From Sulfolobus sp. UBA167 (GTDB lineage Archaea; Thermoproteota; Thermoprotei_A; Sulfolobales; Sulfolobaceae): a stretch of DNA of 24,873 bases. Location: the NCBI GenBank assembly GCA_002495845.1, contig DAHF01000105.1, positions 24,458 to 49,330 of the forward strand, written 5' to 3'. Shown piece by piece: positions 7,504 through 15,684 of the stretch. The first letter of the stretch is position 1; every line of letters starts with the position of its first letter. Below the pieces are notes generated by a model. It was given only the letters and a program-made list of their open reading frames with translations, ran no database searches and was not told where the DNA came from. Position numbers and translations under genes: made by a program.

Positions 7504-9204
7504 CTAGTAGACTCTGGGTTCTGGCTTCCATTTGGTCATTTTAACTGGTTTATAGCCTATTTCTACTGTGTTTCCTCTGAGATATGAGATGGTATGTTTC
7601 AACCAGTTTTCGTCGTCTCTCTGAGTGTAATCAAGCCTATAGTGCGCTCCCCTAGATTCCTTTCTGTTTAAAGCCGATGATGATATCACTATCGCTAAGT
7701 CCATCATATTTCTCAGTTCTAAAGCATTGAAGAACTCAGTGTTGTATACCTTGCTCTTATCGTTAACATACATTTTCGTGACTTGCTGTCTCAATTCCTT
7801 CACTTCTTTCACTGCTTCCTGCATTCCTTTTTCTTCCCTGAAGACGCCCACTTTCTCCCACATGACGTCCCTGAGCTTGTTCTGAACCTCTCCGAAGTGT
7901 ACTCCGCTCTCGCTTTTAACGAACAAGTATGCTTCGTCTAACATCTTCTCCAGTTCTGCGTTCTCTACCGAACTTGAAGGCTTGTCGGTAGACTTGAGGT
8001 AATCAGCCACTGTTCTGCCTGTCTCTCTACCGAACACTAACGTTTCGAGAAGTGAGTTAGATCCTAATCTATTTGCGCCATGAACTGAGACGCATGCGGC
8101 TTCGCCTGCAGCAAACAGACCCCTAAGGTCATGGTTAGTCCCAGTGATGTCGACGTCTATTCCTCCCATGTAATAGTGCTGTGCTGGTCTAACTGGTATT
8201 GGCTCTACCGTAGCATCTATCCCTGAAAAGCTCTTAGCAGCCTCATAAGCTAAAGCCAGCCTCTCTTTTATGTAGTCTGGTCCAAGATGGGTTAAGTCCA
8301 ATCCCACGAAACCGCCCGGGAATCCTCTTCCTTCTTTCACTTCCGTCAATATTGACCTTGATGCTATATCCCTTGGAGCCAAGTCCAGCTTATTTGGCGC
8401 ATATCTCTTCATGAACCTTTCTCCTTTGTTGTTTATTAAGACAGCGCCTTCTCCTCTTGCAGCCTCACTTATCAGGATGTCAGACGGATAGAGGGCCGTG
8501 GGGTGGAATTGGACGAATTCGGGATCTTTAAGCGCGACTCCTGCCCTCAGAGCCATAGCGTATCCGTCTCCAGTATTTATGTAGCTGTTAGTGGAATGTC
8601 TATACAGCATTCCCATTCCTCCTGTGGCCATAACTACAGCTCTAGCCTCAAAGAAGACAGGCATCATGCTTTTCATCTCCATTGCAACAACTCCCTTTAC
8701 GCGTTCTTGGTCTCTGACCAAATCTAGGGCGAACCATTCGCTATAGAAATCCACGTCCAGACCAGAGGTTCTTTCGTATATGGTGTGGAGCAAAGCCATT
8801 CCTGTCTTATCTCCGACGAACCTTGTTCTGGGATAAGTCTGTCCTCCAAAGTACCTTATTGCTATTCTCCCGTCTGGTTGTCTATTGAATAGAGTGCCCC
8901 ACCTTTCCATGACTGTAGCAATTTCTCCTGATTTCATTGAGAGGAGCTCAGCAGCGTCTTGGTCCACTAAGTAGTCTCCTCCTTTTACGGTGTCATAAGT
9001 CATGTAGTCTGGATTGTCGTTAGGATCTGAATTCTCGGGTATGTAAGCTGCGATTCCACCTTCAGCTGAAGAGGAGTGAGACCTGGTCGGGAAAACCTTT
9101 GAGATGATCGCCACTTTGAAACCTTCCTTCCCTATCTCATGTGCTGCCATCAAGCCTGATAGCCCAGCCCCTAAAACTATTGCGTCATAAGAGAGTTTCT
9201 CCAT
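7504..9204 (-). CDS. sdhA: Succinate dehydrogenase flavoprotein subunit SdhA
   Basis: A 566-residue FAD subunit that oxidises succinate to fumarate in the TCA cycle. It shows GAGLSG (12-17) of the dinucleotide fold, H43 in the SHSSSAEGG motif for covalent 8-alpha-histidyl FAD, the active-site HPTAL and SEAARGEGA segments, and HGANRLGSNSLLE near the C-terminal part of the FAD domain. Length is normal. I chose the ATG at 9204 rather than the TTG at 9213 because TTTTTAAAC lies about 29 nt before it, the usual leaderless distance, and the protein then begins just before the Rossmann strand. First gene of sdhABCD. Confidence 0.96.
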   Translation of the reverse strand: MEKLSYDAIVLGAGLSGLMAAHEIGKEGFKVAIISKVFPTRSHSSSAEGGIAAYIPENSDPNDNPDYMTYDTVKGGDYLVDQDAAELLSMKSGEIATVMERWGTLFNRQPDGRIAIRYFGGQTYPRTRFVGDKTGMALLHTIYERTSGLDVDFYSEWFALDLVRDQERVKGVVAMEMKSMMPVFFEARAVVMATGGMGMLYRHSTNSYINTGDGYAMALRAGVALKDPEFVQFHPTALYPSDILISEAARGEGAVLINNKGERFMKRYAPNKLDLAPRDIASRSILTEVKEGRGFPGGFVGLDLTHLGPDYIKERLALAYEAAKSFSGIDATVEPIPVRPAQHYYMGGIDVDITGTNHDLRGLFAAGEAACVSVHGANRLGSNSLLETLVFGRETGRTVADYLKSTDKPSSSVENAELEKMLDEAYLFVKSESGVHFGEVQNKLRDVMWEKVGVFREEKGMQEAVKEVKELRQQVTKMYVNDKSKVYNTEFFNALELRNMMDLAIVISSSALNRKESRGAHYRLDYTQRDDENWLKHTISYLRGNTVEIGYKPVKMTKWKPEPRVY

Positions 9205-9228
9205 TTCATACAACAGTTACGGAAAGAT

Positions 9229-9237
9229 GTTTAAAAA
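9229..9237 (-). promoter_or_regulatory. Probable TATA box of sdhABCD
   Basis: TTTTTAAAC on the minus strand, centred about 29 nt before the sdhA ATG at 9204 and lying between the HAD gene stop and sdhA. It predicts a leaderless sdhABCD mRNA and decides the sdhA start. Confidence 0.6.
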
Positions 9238-9248
9238 CATTAGTAAGG

Positions 9249-10040
9249 TTATAGTAGATCAAGAAGATTATTCACAGTATAAGTCGGTTTTATCACGTTC
9301 CTTTTCACCTCCTCTATTGTGGATATCCCCGTGAGCGTAAGGACAGTGTCTATTTCCTTGTCGTTGCCCATCTTGATATCGGTCTCCAGCTGATCACCTA
9401 TGACTATTACCTTGTTCTTGTCCTTGACGTTTGCCCTTTCCATTGCCATCTCTAGCATCCAAGGATTAGGCTTTCCAGCTACGAAATCTGGATCCCTACC
9501 TAAGGAGAATGATATCGCTCTAACCAGGGAACCGGCTCCAAGTTTGAGCCCTTCCTTTGAAGGCCAGAGCCTATCCATGTTGGTCGCGATAAAAAGAGAA
9601 CCTCTGCTTACGCATCTCATTGCAAGGGAGAGCTTATCGTAGGTGCTGAGCCTATCCAAGCCTATCACTACGCTGTCTGGGAGCTCAGCTTCTGCCTCGT
9701 TCATGGTTAAGATTCGGAAACCGTATCCCCTAAGTTCATCTGAAAGTCCTTCCTCTCCAACCACGAAGATCGTGTGGACGTCCTTCCTCTCCTTAAGGTA
9801 CATCGCGGCTGAGACTGCGCTCGTAATTATCATGGACGGCTCAACTTTGATTCCTAGGTAAGAGAGCTGTCTGGACAAGAGTACTCTGTTGAATCCTGAG
9901 TTGTTACTTATCAGAGCTATTTTTTTCCCTCTTGAGATCAACTCCCTTATTGCCTTTACGTTCTCCCAGATAGGCTCACCTTCCATCAGGAGAACTCCAT
10001 CAACGTCGCTGACTATTAGCTCATATTTCTCTATGTCCAT
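9249..10040 (-). CDS. HAD-superfamily sugar/aryl phosphatase, subclass IIA
   Basis: A 263-residue hydrolase of the NagD/4-nitrophenylphosphatase group. Motif I is DVDGVLL (residues 12-18, nucleophile D12, acid D14), motif II ISNNSG (about 44-49), a C2-type cap sits between about 75 and 185, then GKPNP (motif III Lys) and GDQLETD (motif IV acidic pair). All catalytic residues are present. Archaeal members act on 4-nitrophenyl phosphate or phosphoglycolate in vitro; the physiological substrate is unknown. The start ATG at 10040 lies 20 bp inside the end of the upstream small gene, so the two are coupled. Transcription ends just before the sdh promoter. Confidence 0.9.
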   Translation of the reverse strand: MDIEKYELIVSDVDGVLLMEGEPIWENVKAIRELISRGKKIALISNNSGFNRVLLSRQLSYLGIKVEPSMIITSAVSAAMYLKERKDVHTIFVVGEEGLSDELRGYGFRILTMNEAEAELPDSVVIGLDRLSTYDKLSLAMRCVSRGSLFIATNMDRLWPSKEGLKLGAGSLVRAISFSLGRDPDFVAGKPNPWMLEMAMERANVKDKNKVIVIGDQLETDIKMGNDKEIDTVLTLTGISTIEEVKRNVIKPTYTVNNLLDLL

Positions 10041-10332
10041 TGTCGTATAACCTCTTCAATTTTTCCTTTACCTTCAGCTCTAGATTTTCGTTCATGAAGC
10101 CGAAAAGGCCTTCTGGGTGGTAAATTGCCTCGTCGCAGCTCCACCTGCCTACAAAAGGTCTCATTACCTTGAAGTATGTTGCGTTTCTTCCTTGAAAGAC
10201 GAAAACGAGATAATCTTCATCTTGGTGAAATTTTATAACATATAATTCACAATTACCGAGATCATTTTCTATTACCTTTTCTGCCCCTAAACACTCTTTG
10301 AGCTTATTTTTGTCTAGGAAGATTTTTTTCAC
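10021..10332 (-). CDS. Conserved-looking hypothetical protein, 103 aa
   Basis: I do not recognise this family. It starts at a GTG (10332); no other start is available before the middle of the protein. It is a soluble alpha/beta-looking chain: alternating hydrophobic strands (CELYVIKF, YLVFVFQG, TYFKVMRPF), a WSCDEAIYHPEG segment and a charged helical C-terminus. It overlaps the HAD phosphatase start by 20 bp and begins only 8 bp from the divergent DUF2070 gene, so its promoter must lie inside that gene. No membrane segment or signal peptide. Confidence 0.65.
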   Translation of the reverse strand: MKKIFLDKNKLKECLGAEKVIENDLGNCELYVIKFHQDEDYLVFVFQGRNATYFKVMRPFVGRWSCDEAIYHPEGLFGFMNENLELKVKEKLKRLYDNGHREI

Positions 10333-10340
10333 CCCACTAA

Positions 10341-11957
10341 ATGCTGTATATCGTGAACTCTGAAGAACTTACTAGACACTACTATTCTAAGTTGAAAGGC
10401 TTGCCCGACATTAAAAAGGTGGCACTTTTCAGCATCTTCGAGTACGCTCTGATTTTCGGAAGGTCTTTAGAGGCTAGTTTAGTATCAATGCTTTACGCCT
10501 TCCTTTTGTACTTTTTCGTAATATCTTTATTTTTCTTGAAGAGCATGAAGACAGCTCTATTCTTAGGTGATATTACGGGCATACCATATCTCCTTTTGTC
10601 CTTTTTTTCGATATCGTTCTTCGCCTTCGGCTTTTCCTTACCCATCCTCTCCTTTTCAATGTTCGTCAAATACGGAGAGAAGAGGTCATTGCTGATTAGC
10701 CTTTTAATTTCACTTCTGCCTATAGTTTTCTTCCCTAGAGATTTGTTAATCTATTTAATTTATGTTGTAGCTGTATCGTTGCTTTATTACGCCTACCTAT
10801 GGAACATAAACAGAAAAGGGAAGAAAATTGTAGGGATCACCTCGTTTACCATCTTGAGACCTTTCATGAAGGCAATAATGGAGAAGGACTCAGTGCCTTT
10901 AGATAATTTATTTGATAAAATTGGAGAAGAAAAAGAAATAAATATAGCGCTAGTAAAAGTAGGAGATAAGTTCTTTGTTCTCCCTCAAATCCATTTCGGC
11001 ATCTTTGGAAGCCAAGGGAGTGCTAGGTTACCTTACAAGGTGGAGAGCGTAGTTAAAGATGCCATAGTATTCCACGGGCCGGGAAGCCACGAGATAAACT
11101 TGGCTACATCCAAGGAAACAGACAGAGTAGTGAAATTAATAGAGGAAAAGGTGAAATATAAGCAAAATGATTGGCGCAAGTCTGCTTTCGCAGGTATAGA
11201 GTTCAATAGAGTGTCAAACTTCGACGTTACCACGCTACGTTTTTCGGATTTCTCGATCTCATTATTAGAAAGGCCCACTTACGGGATAGACGACCTTCCA
11301 GGAGATCTGTGGGACGTCATAATGAAAAACAACAGCTTCGTCATTGACACTCATAACACTTTCCTTACAAGGGGCTTCGATAAAGTTGAGATAAATGAAC
11401 TGAGGAATTTTCTCGGTTATACAAGCAAAGGAATTGAAAAGAAGCTCTATTTAGGGTATAGTGAAGGGAAGCTACCTTTTGAATGTGAGGGGTATTGCAA
11501 CAAGCGGTTTAGAGTTATCGTAATAGGAGACGGGGAAAGGAAGGTAGCAATAGTGTATTTCTACGCTAACAACGCTGAACATGAGACTAGGGAATGTGTA
11601 GTGAGGTCAGGAGATGGACTTGTAGATAGGACAATTATGGTAACCCCTGATGATCATTCATGTGCAGGCTCTTCTATGCTAACTACTTACTTACCCGCAA
11701 GGCCTTGTAAGGGGTTGGAGCACTTGGTAAGAGAACACATAGAGAAGTCCATAAGCTCCATGAAGGAGGTGGACGAGATATATTATACTGTGGTCAAAAC
11801 TAGGGCCAAAACAGTAGGCAAGGTTATATCTTCAATGTTAGAAGGCTTAGAGAAGGTCGGAAGGTACGCATCAAAAACGTTCTGGGTACCTTTAGTTATA
11901 CCTTATTCAGTGTTCCTGGTCTTCTTCCTCTTCTCAAATGTTTTTATTAAATTCTAG
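10341..11957 (+). CDS. DUF2070 family membrane protein
   Basis: A 538-residue archaeal membrane protein of the DUF2070 type. About five or six hydrophobic helices lie in residues 27-155, then a large soluble domain (about 165-510), then one C-terminal helix (about 514-534). The soluble domain has His/Asp clusters that look like a metal or phosphate site: HGPGSHE (245-251), DTHNT (336-340) and TPDDH (435-439). The function of the family is unknown to me. It runs divergently from the small 10332 gene and its last 24 bp overlap the convergent geranylgeranyl reductase gene. Confidence 0.8.
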   Translation: MLYIVNSEELTRHYYSKLKGLPDIKKVALFSIFEYALIFGRSLEASLVSMLYAFLLYFFVISLFFLKSMKTALFLGDITGIPYLLLSFFSISFFAFGFSLPILSFSMFVKYGEKRSLLISLLISLLPIVFFPRDLLIYLIYVVAVSLLYYAYLWNINRKGKKIVGITSFTILRPFMKAIMEKDSVPLDNLFDKIGEEKEINIALVKVGDKFFVLPQIHFGIFGSQGSARLPYKVESVVKDAIVFHGPGSHEINLATSKETDRVVKLIEEKVKYKQNDWRKSAFAGIEFNRVSNFDVTTLRFSDFSISLLERPTYGIDDLPGDLWDVIMKNNSFVIDTHNTFLTRGFDKVEINELRNFLGYTSKGIEKKLYLGYSEGKLPFECEGYCNKRFRVIVIGDGERKVAIVYFYANNAEHETRECVVRSGDGLVDRTIMVTPDDHSCAGSSMLTTYLPARPCKGLEHLVREHIEKSISSMKEVDEIYYTVVKTRAKTVGKVISSMLEGLEKVGRYASKTFWVPLVIPYSVFLVFFLFSNVFIKF

Positions 11958-13289
11958 AATCATGCTGTCCGTAACTGACTTCCACTTCATCAAGTCTTCA
12001 GGGCTGTTCGGGTATTCAGCGTAGTGCTCCTTTATTTTCTTCATGTATTCGGCTATGGTCTTGAGCTTCATCAGTAGAGAAGGCCTTCCTAGTCCCGCTA
12101 TCACTCTAGTTGCTTTCTCAGCTACTGAGAGTTGAAGGTCTCCCTTTTCGCTTGCAACAAGTAAATCGTCCTCCTTAATTACCTTCTTTCTCATTCCGTA
12201 GTCTATATCGTCGTCTGACAACCTCTGCAGGAAGCGCCTGAAAAGGTCTAGGCTTGCTTGTTTGGCACCGTATCTCTCTATATAGCACATATTCGCGTCC
12301 CACATTGATTCCTTAGAGTAGTCACCTTTCTCCACTGCGTTCATTATGGACCTTGCAACGCAGAAGCCGGAGATCATGGCTGAGCCTTTACCCCCACCGT
12401 GTACTGGGTTGACCGTGAAGGCGGAGTCCCCTATGACCGCTATCCCGTCCCACACTATGCTAGCCAGAGGCCTTCTAGTCGGTACTAAAGCTCCTCCTTT
12501 AACTACCAGCCTATTCTTATCTACGTCAGGAGCGTAAGTGTCGAGGTACTTATGGTAGAACTCGTGGATGCTGGGATATCCCATGCCGCCTTGTATCCCA
12601 AGTCCCACGTTTACTTTTTCAGAACCCTTAGGGAAGTACCACCAATATCCCCCTGGGGATGCCTTCTGGGATACGAATATCTTGAGGTACTTGTAGTCCT
12701 CAATTTCGTCCTTAGTGTAAAGCACTTCCCTATAAGCTACGTCAGTGTCCCTATCGTCAAGCGACTCAGTAACCGGCAAAGGCTGAGGAAGCTTGCTTCT
12801 GAAGCTCATTGAGTACCCGGTTGCGTCCACGGTTACGTTAGCCCTCACTTCCAAGGTCTCGTTATTCCTTCTGTTATAAATTATAGAGCCTACTACCTTG
12901 CCACCTTCAACTAAAGGCTTCATTGAGGTAGTGCTATCCATGACTTCTACTCCTCTGTTCTCTGCCTCCTTTAGTAAGCGTTGAGTGTAAGCAGGAGCGT
13001 TAAGCTCGAACCCTTCCCCTTTCACTGTCCACTCCGTCTTCATGTCGGGGCTGTAAAGCTTTATGCCCTCTATCTTTCCCTCAAGCTGGTTACCCTCAGG
13101 ATAAGGCAGACCTAGATTGTCGAAGTGTTCTTTGCTCACCGCATCTCCACAAGGCTTGTCCCCAATTCTATTCCAAGGCTTGCTATCAATTAACAGAATC
13201 TTTATTCCCTTCCCTGCCAAGTGCCAAGCAGTTGAAGAGCCTGCTATTCCACCCCCAATAATAAGAACGTCATATTTCAAGTCCTTCAA
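11934..13289 (-). CDS. Geranylgeranyl reductase (archaeal lipid saturation)
   Basis: A 451-residue FAD enzyme that hydrogenates the geranylgeranyl chains of archaeal membrane lipids. It closely resembles the structurally known S. acidocaldarius GGR: an N-terminal GGGIAGSS dinucleotide motif, IGDKPCGDAVS with the conserved Cys, SPGGYWWYFP (the PxxYxWxFP substrate motif) and GDSAFTVNPVHGGGKGSAM near the flavin. Length is the same within two residues. The TTG at 13289 gives the MK-x-LKYDVLIIGGG start of that homologue; a TTG at 13280 is possible. A TTTTATAG element about 30 nt upstream suggests it is leaderless. Its 3' end overlaps DUF2070 tail to tail. Confidence 0.93.
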   Translation of the reverse strand: MKDLKYDVLIIGGGIAGSSTAWHLAGKGIKILLIDSKPWNRIGDKPCGDAVSKEHFDNLGLPYPEGNQLEGKIEGIKLYSPDMKTEWTVKGEGFELNAPAYTQRLLKEAENRGVEVMDSTTSMKPLVEGGKVVGSIIYNRRNNETLEVRANVTVDATGYSMSFRSKLPQPLPVTESLDDRDTDVAYREVLYTKDEIEDYKYLKIFVSQKASPGGYWWYFPKGSEKVNVGLGIQGGMGYPSIHEFYHKYLDTYAPDVDKNRLVVKGGALVPTRRPLASIVWDGIAVIGDSAFTVNPVHGGGKGSAMISGFCVARSIMNAVEKGDYSKESMWDANMCYIERYGAKQASLDLFRRFLQRLSDDDIDYGMRKKVIKEDDLLVASEKGDLQLSVAEKATRVIAGLGRPSLLMKLKTIAEYMKKIKEHYAEYPNSPEDLMKWKSVTDSMILEFNKNI

Positions 13290-13328
13290 GACTATCTATC
13301 TATCTAGTAACCTGCAGTAGCTATAAAA

Positions 13329-13712
13329 CTACTTACACATATCCTTAACCAAGTTAACTTTGAAGGAATTAGGCAAAGACTGAGAAATTTTTTTGATAAG
13401 CGTCTTTTTGTCCTCATCACAGTAGAATATTATTCCTACATTATCTGAAAATTCCTCGTTAATTACTTTGAACATTTCTTCTATTTCGCTTTCTTTCCAT
13501 GTATATATCTCAACTCCAAGGTCTATGTTGTCAAGGAGTGGCTCTCTAGCGTAAGAAGTGAACTCGTGGAACGGCATATCAGTGATGTAATGTAGGTATA
13601 CCTTCTTTCCACTGCTCGCCCTAGAGCTTCTGAAGACGTCTTTGATCAAGTCCGGAATCTTATCTTGTCTGGTTGACGAGATTACAATGATAGGCCTATA
13701 GGTTACTGACAT
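13329..13712 (-). CDS. Hypothetical protein, 127 aa
   Basis: I do not recognise the family. The chain alternates hydrophobic strands and charged helices (RPIIVISSTRQDK, KKVYLHYITD, VGIIFYCDEDKKTLI), which suggests a small Rossmann-like or thioredoxin-like fold. An IVISSTR start followed by DKIPDLIKDVF could be a nucleotide or phosphate loop but has no diagnostic motif. It has its own promoter, with an AT-rich TTTTAAATAAA about 25-30 nt before the ATG at 13712. No signal peptide or membrane helix. Confidence 0.6.
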   Translation of the reverse strand: MSVTYRPIIVISSTRQDKIPDLIKDVFRSSRASSGKKVYLHYITDMPFHEFTSYAREPLLDNIDLGVEIYTWKESEIEEMFKVINEEFSDNVGIIFYCDEDKKTLIKKISQSLPNSFKVNLVKDMCK

Positions 13713-13758
13713 ACAAAAGAATTAAGGTACAATTTATTTAAAATAATTTTTTGCCTTA

Positions 13759-14298
13759 TCATGCCTTGAGGCTCCTTATATAGTGGGACGAATCAGTGAG
13801 GACTAGGTACCCTCTACTCTCGGGGGGATATTCCCTGGTGATGCCCCCTACATAGATGACCCGGGCCAATTTATCTACTTCCAACCTCTTTGGCTGTCCT
13901 AGTACTACCCAGTCCCACGGCCCTGCGCCTATGCTTCTTCTCAGCTGGTCCAGATCTCCCTGATGGCCATGAAGGATATAATACTTCACTGATGCTGCCT
14001 CCGTTATATACATGGTTGTTCCTATTATCTCCTCCCTATATCTAGGCTCCGCTGTAATACACTTCACCGCGTGTGGATCCATGTCACCTTGTACGTAGAC
14101 CACTTGTGCCCATGGGGCTATGCTCCTTATTACGTAAAGCACGTCTATTACCCTTGGACACTCGTAATCCCAATAACACTGCGTAGTATCTCCGTCAAGG
14201 ACTATGGTCTCTGGTTCTTCCTTCTTTATTATGGTTGACAAGGTACTCTCTATGTGAGGCTCCGGGAACCTTATGTTACTCAAAACTAGAGTCTTCAT
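13759..14298 (-). CDS. Degenerate calcineurin-like metallophosphoesterase
   Basis: A 179-residue protein with the YfcE-like metallophosphoesterase layout but an incomplete metal site. LDGD (34-37), QGDMD (70-74, where GN is usual) and HGHQGD (110-115) are recognisable. The N-terminal DxH is replaced by SNIRFPEPH, and the final GHTH by GQPK (134-137). It may bind one metal, have changed substrate, or be a non-catalytic scaffold. I chose the ATG at 14298 because it overlaps the asparaginase stop by ATGA and the MKTLVLSN strand is the natural start; an upstream in-frame start at 14325 would add nine unrelated residues. Confidence 0.7.
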   Translation of the reverse strand: MKTLVLSNIRFPEPHIESTLSTIIKKEEPETIVLDGDTTQCYWDYECPRVIDVLYVIRSIAPWAQVVYVQGDMDPHAVKCITAEPRYREEIIGTTMYITEAASVKYYILHGHQGDLDQLRRSIGAGPWDWVVLGQPKRLEVDKLARVIYVGGITREYPPESRGYLVLTDSSHYIRSLKA

Positions 14299-15110
14299 GA
14301 GAAATCCCCACCAAATACCAGACATTGAATTTTCTCTTTATTTTGATAACATCTTGGCATTCCTTTAGTGTTGAAATGAGCAGAAACCTCACCATATTTA
14401 CTTACTCCTATTATTCCTATATTTCCTTTACCGAATACGTGACTTACCTTGTTTACCACGGAATTTAAAGCGTCATCTAAGAGGATCCCTATGGAAACCA
14501 ATGTGTCTATTTCCTTTGCTGGAAGCATCTTCAGTATGACTTCGCCTATTCCAGTCGATGAAACACCCACTCTCTCCGTGGCGTAGAACCCGGCTCCGGG
14601 TATTGGAGAGTCCCCTATCCTTCCTGGATCCTTCCCTGCTATGCCTCCGGTGCTTGTGCCTGCGACAATTCTACCCTCGAGATCTAGCGCTACTGCGCCT
14701 ACGGTATCTCCACTGTTGCCCGAGTTTAACGTGGGCATTGAATTGCCTTCACTCTCTGCTACTATGACATGTTTACCTCTCTTCATCACCTGTAAAGCCT
14801 TCCTTATAGGGTTACCTGCTTTCACTAGGACTACCGATCCTGCGGAAAGTGTTTTTCCGTCCATGATTCCAGCGTCCATCTCTACCTTACCTTCGCTGTT
14901 CCTAACGCTTCCCTTCCCTGCGTCAAAGACCCCTGAGTCTTCCATGAACGATATTGCCTCAACTACAGCCTCTATAGAAGACCCCCTGCGAAACTCCTCG
15001 AAACCTCTCCTAGAGGCTTCCCTCAATGTAGAGGTAACATTATCTAGATTTTTACCTTCCCAGTATCCTGCACCACCATGTAAAACAATCACTGGAACAG
15101 AAGATAGCAC
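14295..15110 (-). CDS. Plant-type asparaginase / isoaspartyl peptidase (Ntn hydrolase)
   Basis: A 271-residue threonine-type N-terminal-nucleophile hydrolase that self-cleaves before the catalytic Thr and hydrolyses asparagine or beta-aspartyl peptides. Visible motifs: VLHGGAGYW near the N-terminus, NSGDTVGAVA with the predicted nucleophile T136, then STGG and GRIGDSPIPGAG of the substrate pocket. The frame is open about 70 codons further up, but that part is unlike the family and covers the promoter. A TATA-like AT block at 15128-15140 puts a leaderless start at GTG 15110; GTG 15125 and GTG 15092 remain possible. It is translationally coupled to the phosphoesterase gene downstream. Confidence 0.87.
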   Translation of the reverse strand: MLSSVPVIVLHGGAGYWEGKNLDNVTSTLREASRRGFEEFRRGSSIEAVVEAISFMEDSGVFDAGKGSVRNSEGKVEMDAGIMDGKTLSAGSVVLVKAGNPIRKALQVMKRGKHVIVAESEGNSMPTLNSGNSGDTVGAVALDLEGRIVAGTSTGGIAGKDPGRIGDSPIPGAGFYATERVGVSSTGIGEVILKMLPAKEIDTLVSIGILLDDALNSVVNKVSHVFGKGNIGIIGVSKYGEVSAHFNTKGMPRCYQNKEKIQCLVFGGDFS

Positions 15111-15125
15111 ACTCTCTTCTCTCAC

Positions 15126-15146
15126 AGATATATTTTTTATTTTTAA
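15126..15146. promoter_or_regulatory. Shared divergent TATA region
   Basis: One AT block (AGATATATTTTTTATTTTTAA) lies about 25 nt from the asparaginase GTG at 15110 on the minus strand and about 30 nt from the ATG at 15166 on the plus strand. Both distances fit leaderless starts, so the two promoters probably overlap and compete for TBP. Confidence 0.45.
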
Positions 15147-15165
15147 CTTACAACTTCCTTCGAAC

Positions 15166-15672
15166 ATGAAGGACTCAACAATCCTCACAATATCGGTAGT
15201 AGTAATTCTTCTTACTGCTGTCCCTGGTTTCGTGCACAGCTTGCCTGCTTTCATCGCGGGGTCTGTGATAGGTTTAGTCATAGTTGGATACTTCCTTAAC
15301 AGCGAGAGACCTTGGACTGGGTACAAAGCTTCAATTACCAGCCTCTACTTTTCAGGGGTTTTGGCTTTGGGTGCCGGTCTTGGAGTTTTCTTAATCCTCC
15401 CAACAGCCCCTAGGTACTTCGCCGCAATTGCATTGGTGGATTCAATTCCTTTCATAATATCGTTGATATTCTCCCTGAAGTTCTTGAGGAATATTTTACC
15501 AGTTAGCGCTGGGAGAATACTGTCCACGGGAAATGGATTCTTAACTTTGCTCTTGTTTGTCTTTATAGGAGGGATCATAGGTAGGTTCATGGGTAACTTC
15601 TACGAACTTATAGTAGTTTATTCAGGCTTTCTAATAATGGGAATTTTAGCTATGATGTATTTTAGAAAGTGA
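15166..15672 (+). CDS. Small polytopic membrane protein
   Basis: A 168-residue hydrophobic protein with about five predicted transmembrane helices (roughly 5-22, 27-44, 60-80, 85-103 and 120-165 with two close segments). No family recognised. The frame is open far upstream, but that part is antisense to the asparaginase gene, so I start at the ATG at 15166, which has a TATA block 30 nt before it and begins directly with a membrane helix. Its stop is 12 nt before the GGR-like flavoprotein gene, followed by the Lrp gene, so the three form an operon. It may work with the flavoprotein on lipids or isoprenoids (inference from position only). Confidence 0.75.
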   Translation: MKDSTILTISVVVILLTAVPGFVHSLPAFIAGSVIGLVIVGYFLNSERPWTGYKASITSLYFSGVLALGAGLGVFLILPTAPRYFAAIALVDSIPFIISLIFSLKFLRNILPVSAGRILSTGNGFLTLLLFVFIGGIIGRFMGNFYELIVVYSGFLIMGILAMMYFRK

Positions 15673-15684
15673 GAGGTTGATACA

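Noticed and set aside
13294..13307. TATC tandem repeat upstream of the GGR gene
   Set aside because: Only about three copies; too short to be more than chance, though it lies in the 5' leader.
14641..15165. A long plus-strand reading frame upstream of the membrane protein
   Set aside because: It is antisense to the asparaginase gene, which has clear catalytic motifs; the membrane protein begins at 15166.
15111..15326. N-terminal extension of the asparaginase frame
   Set aside because: It does not look like the family, covers the shared TATA block and overlaps the start of the divergent membrane-protein gene.
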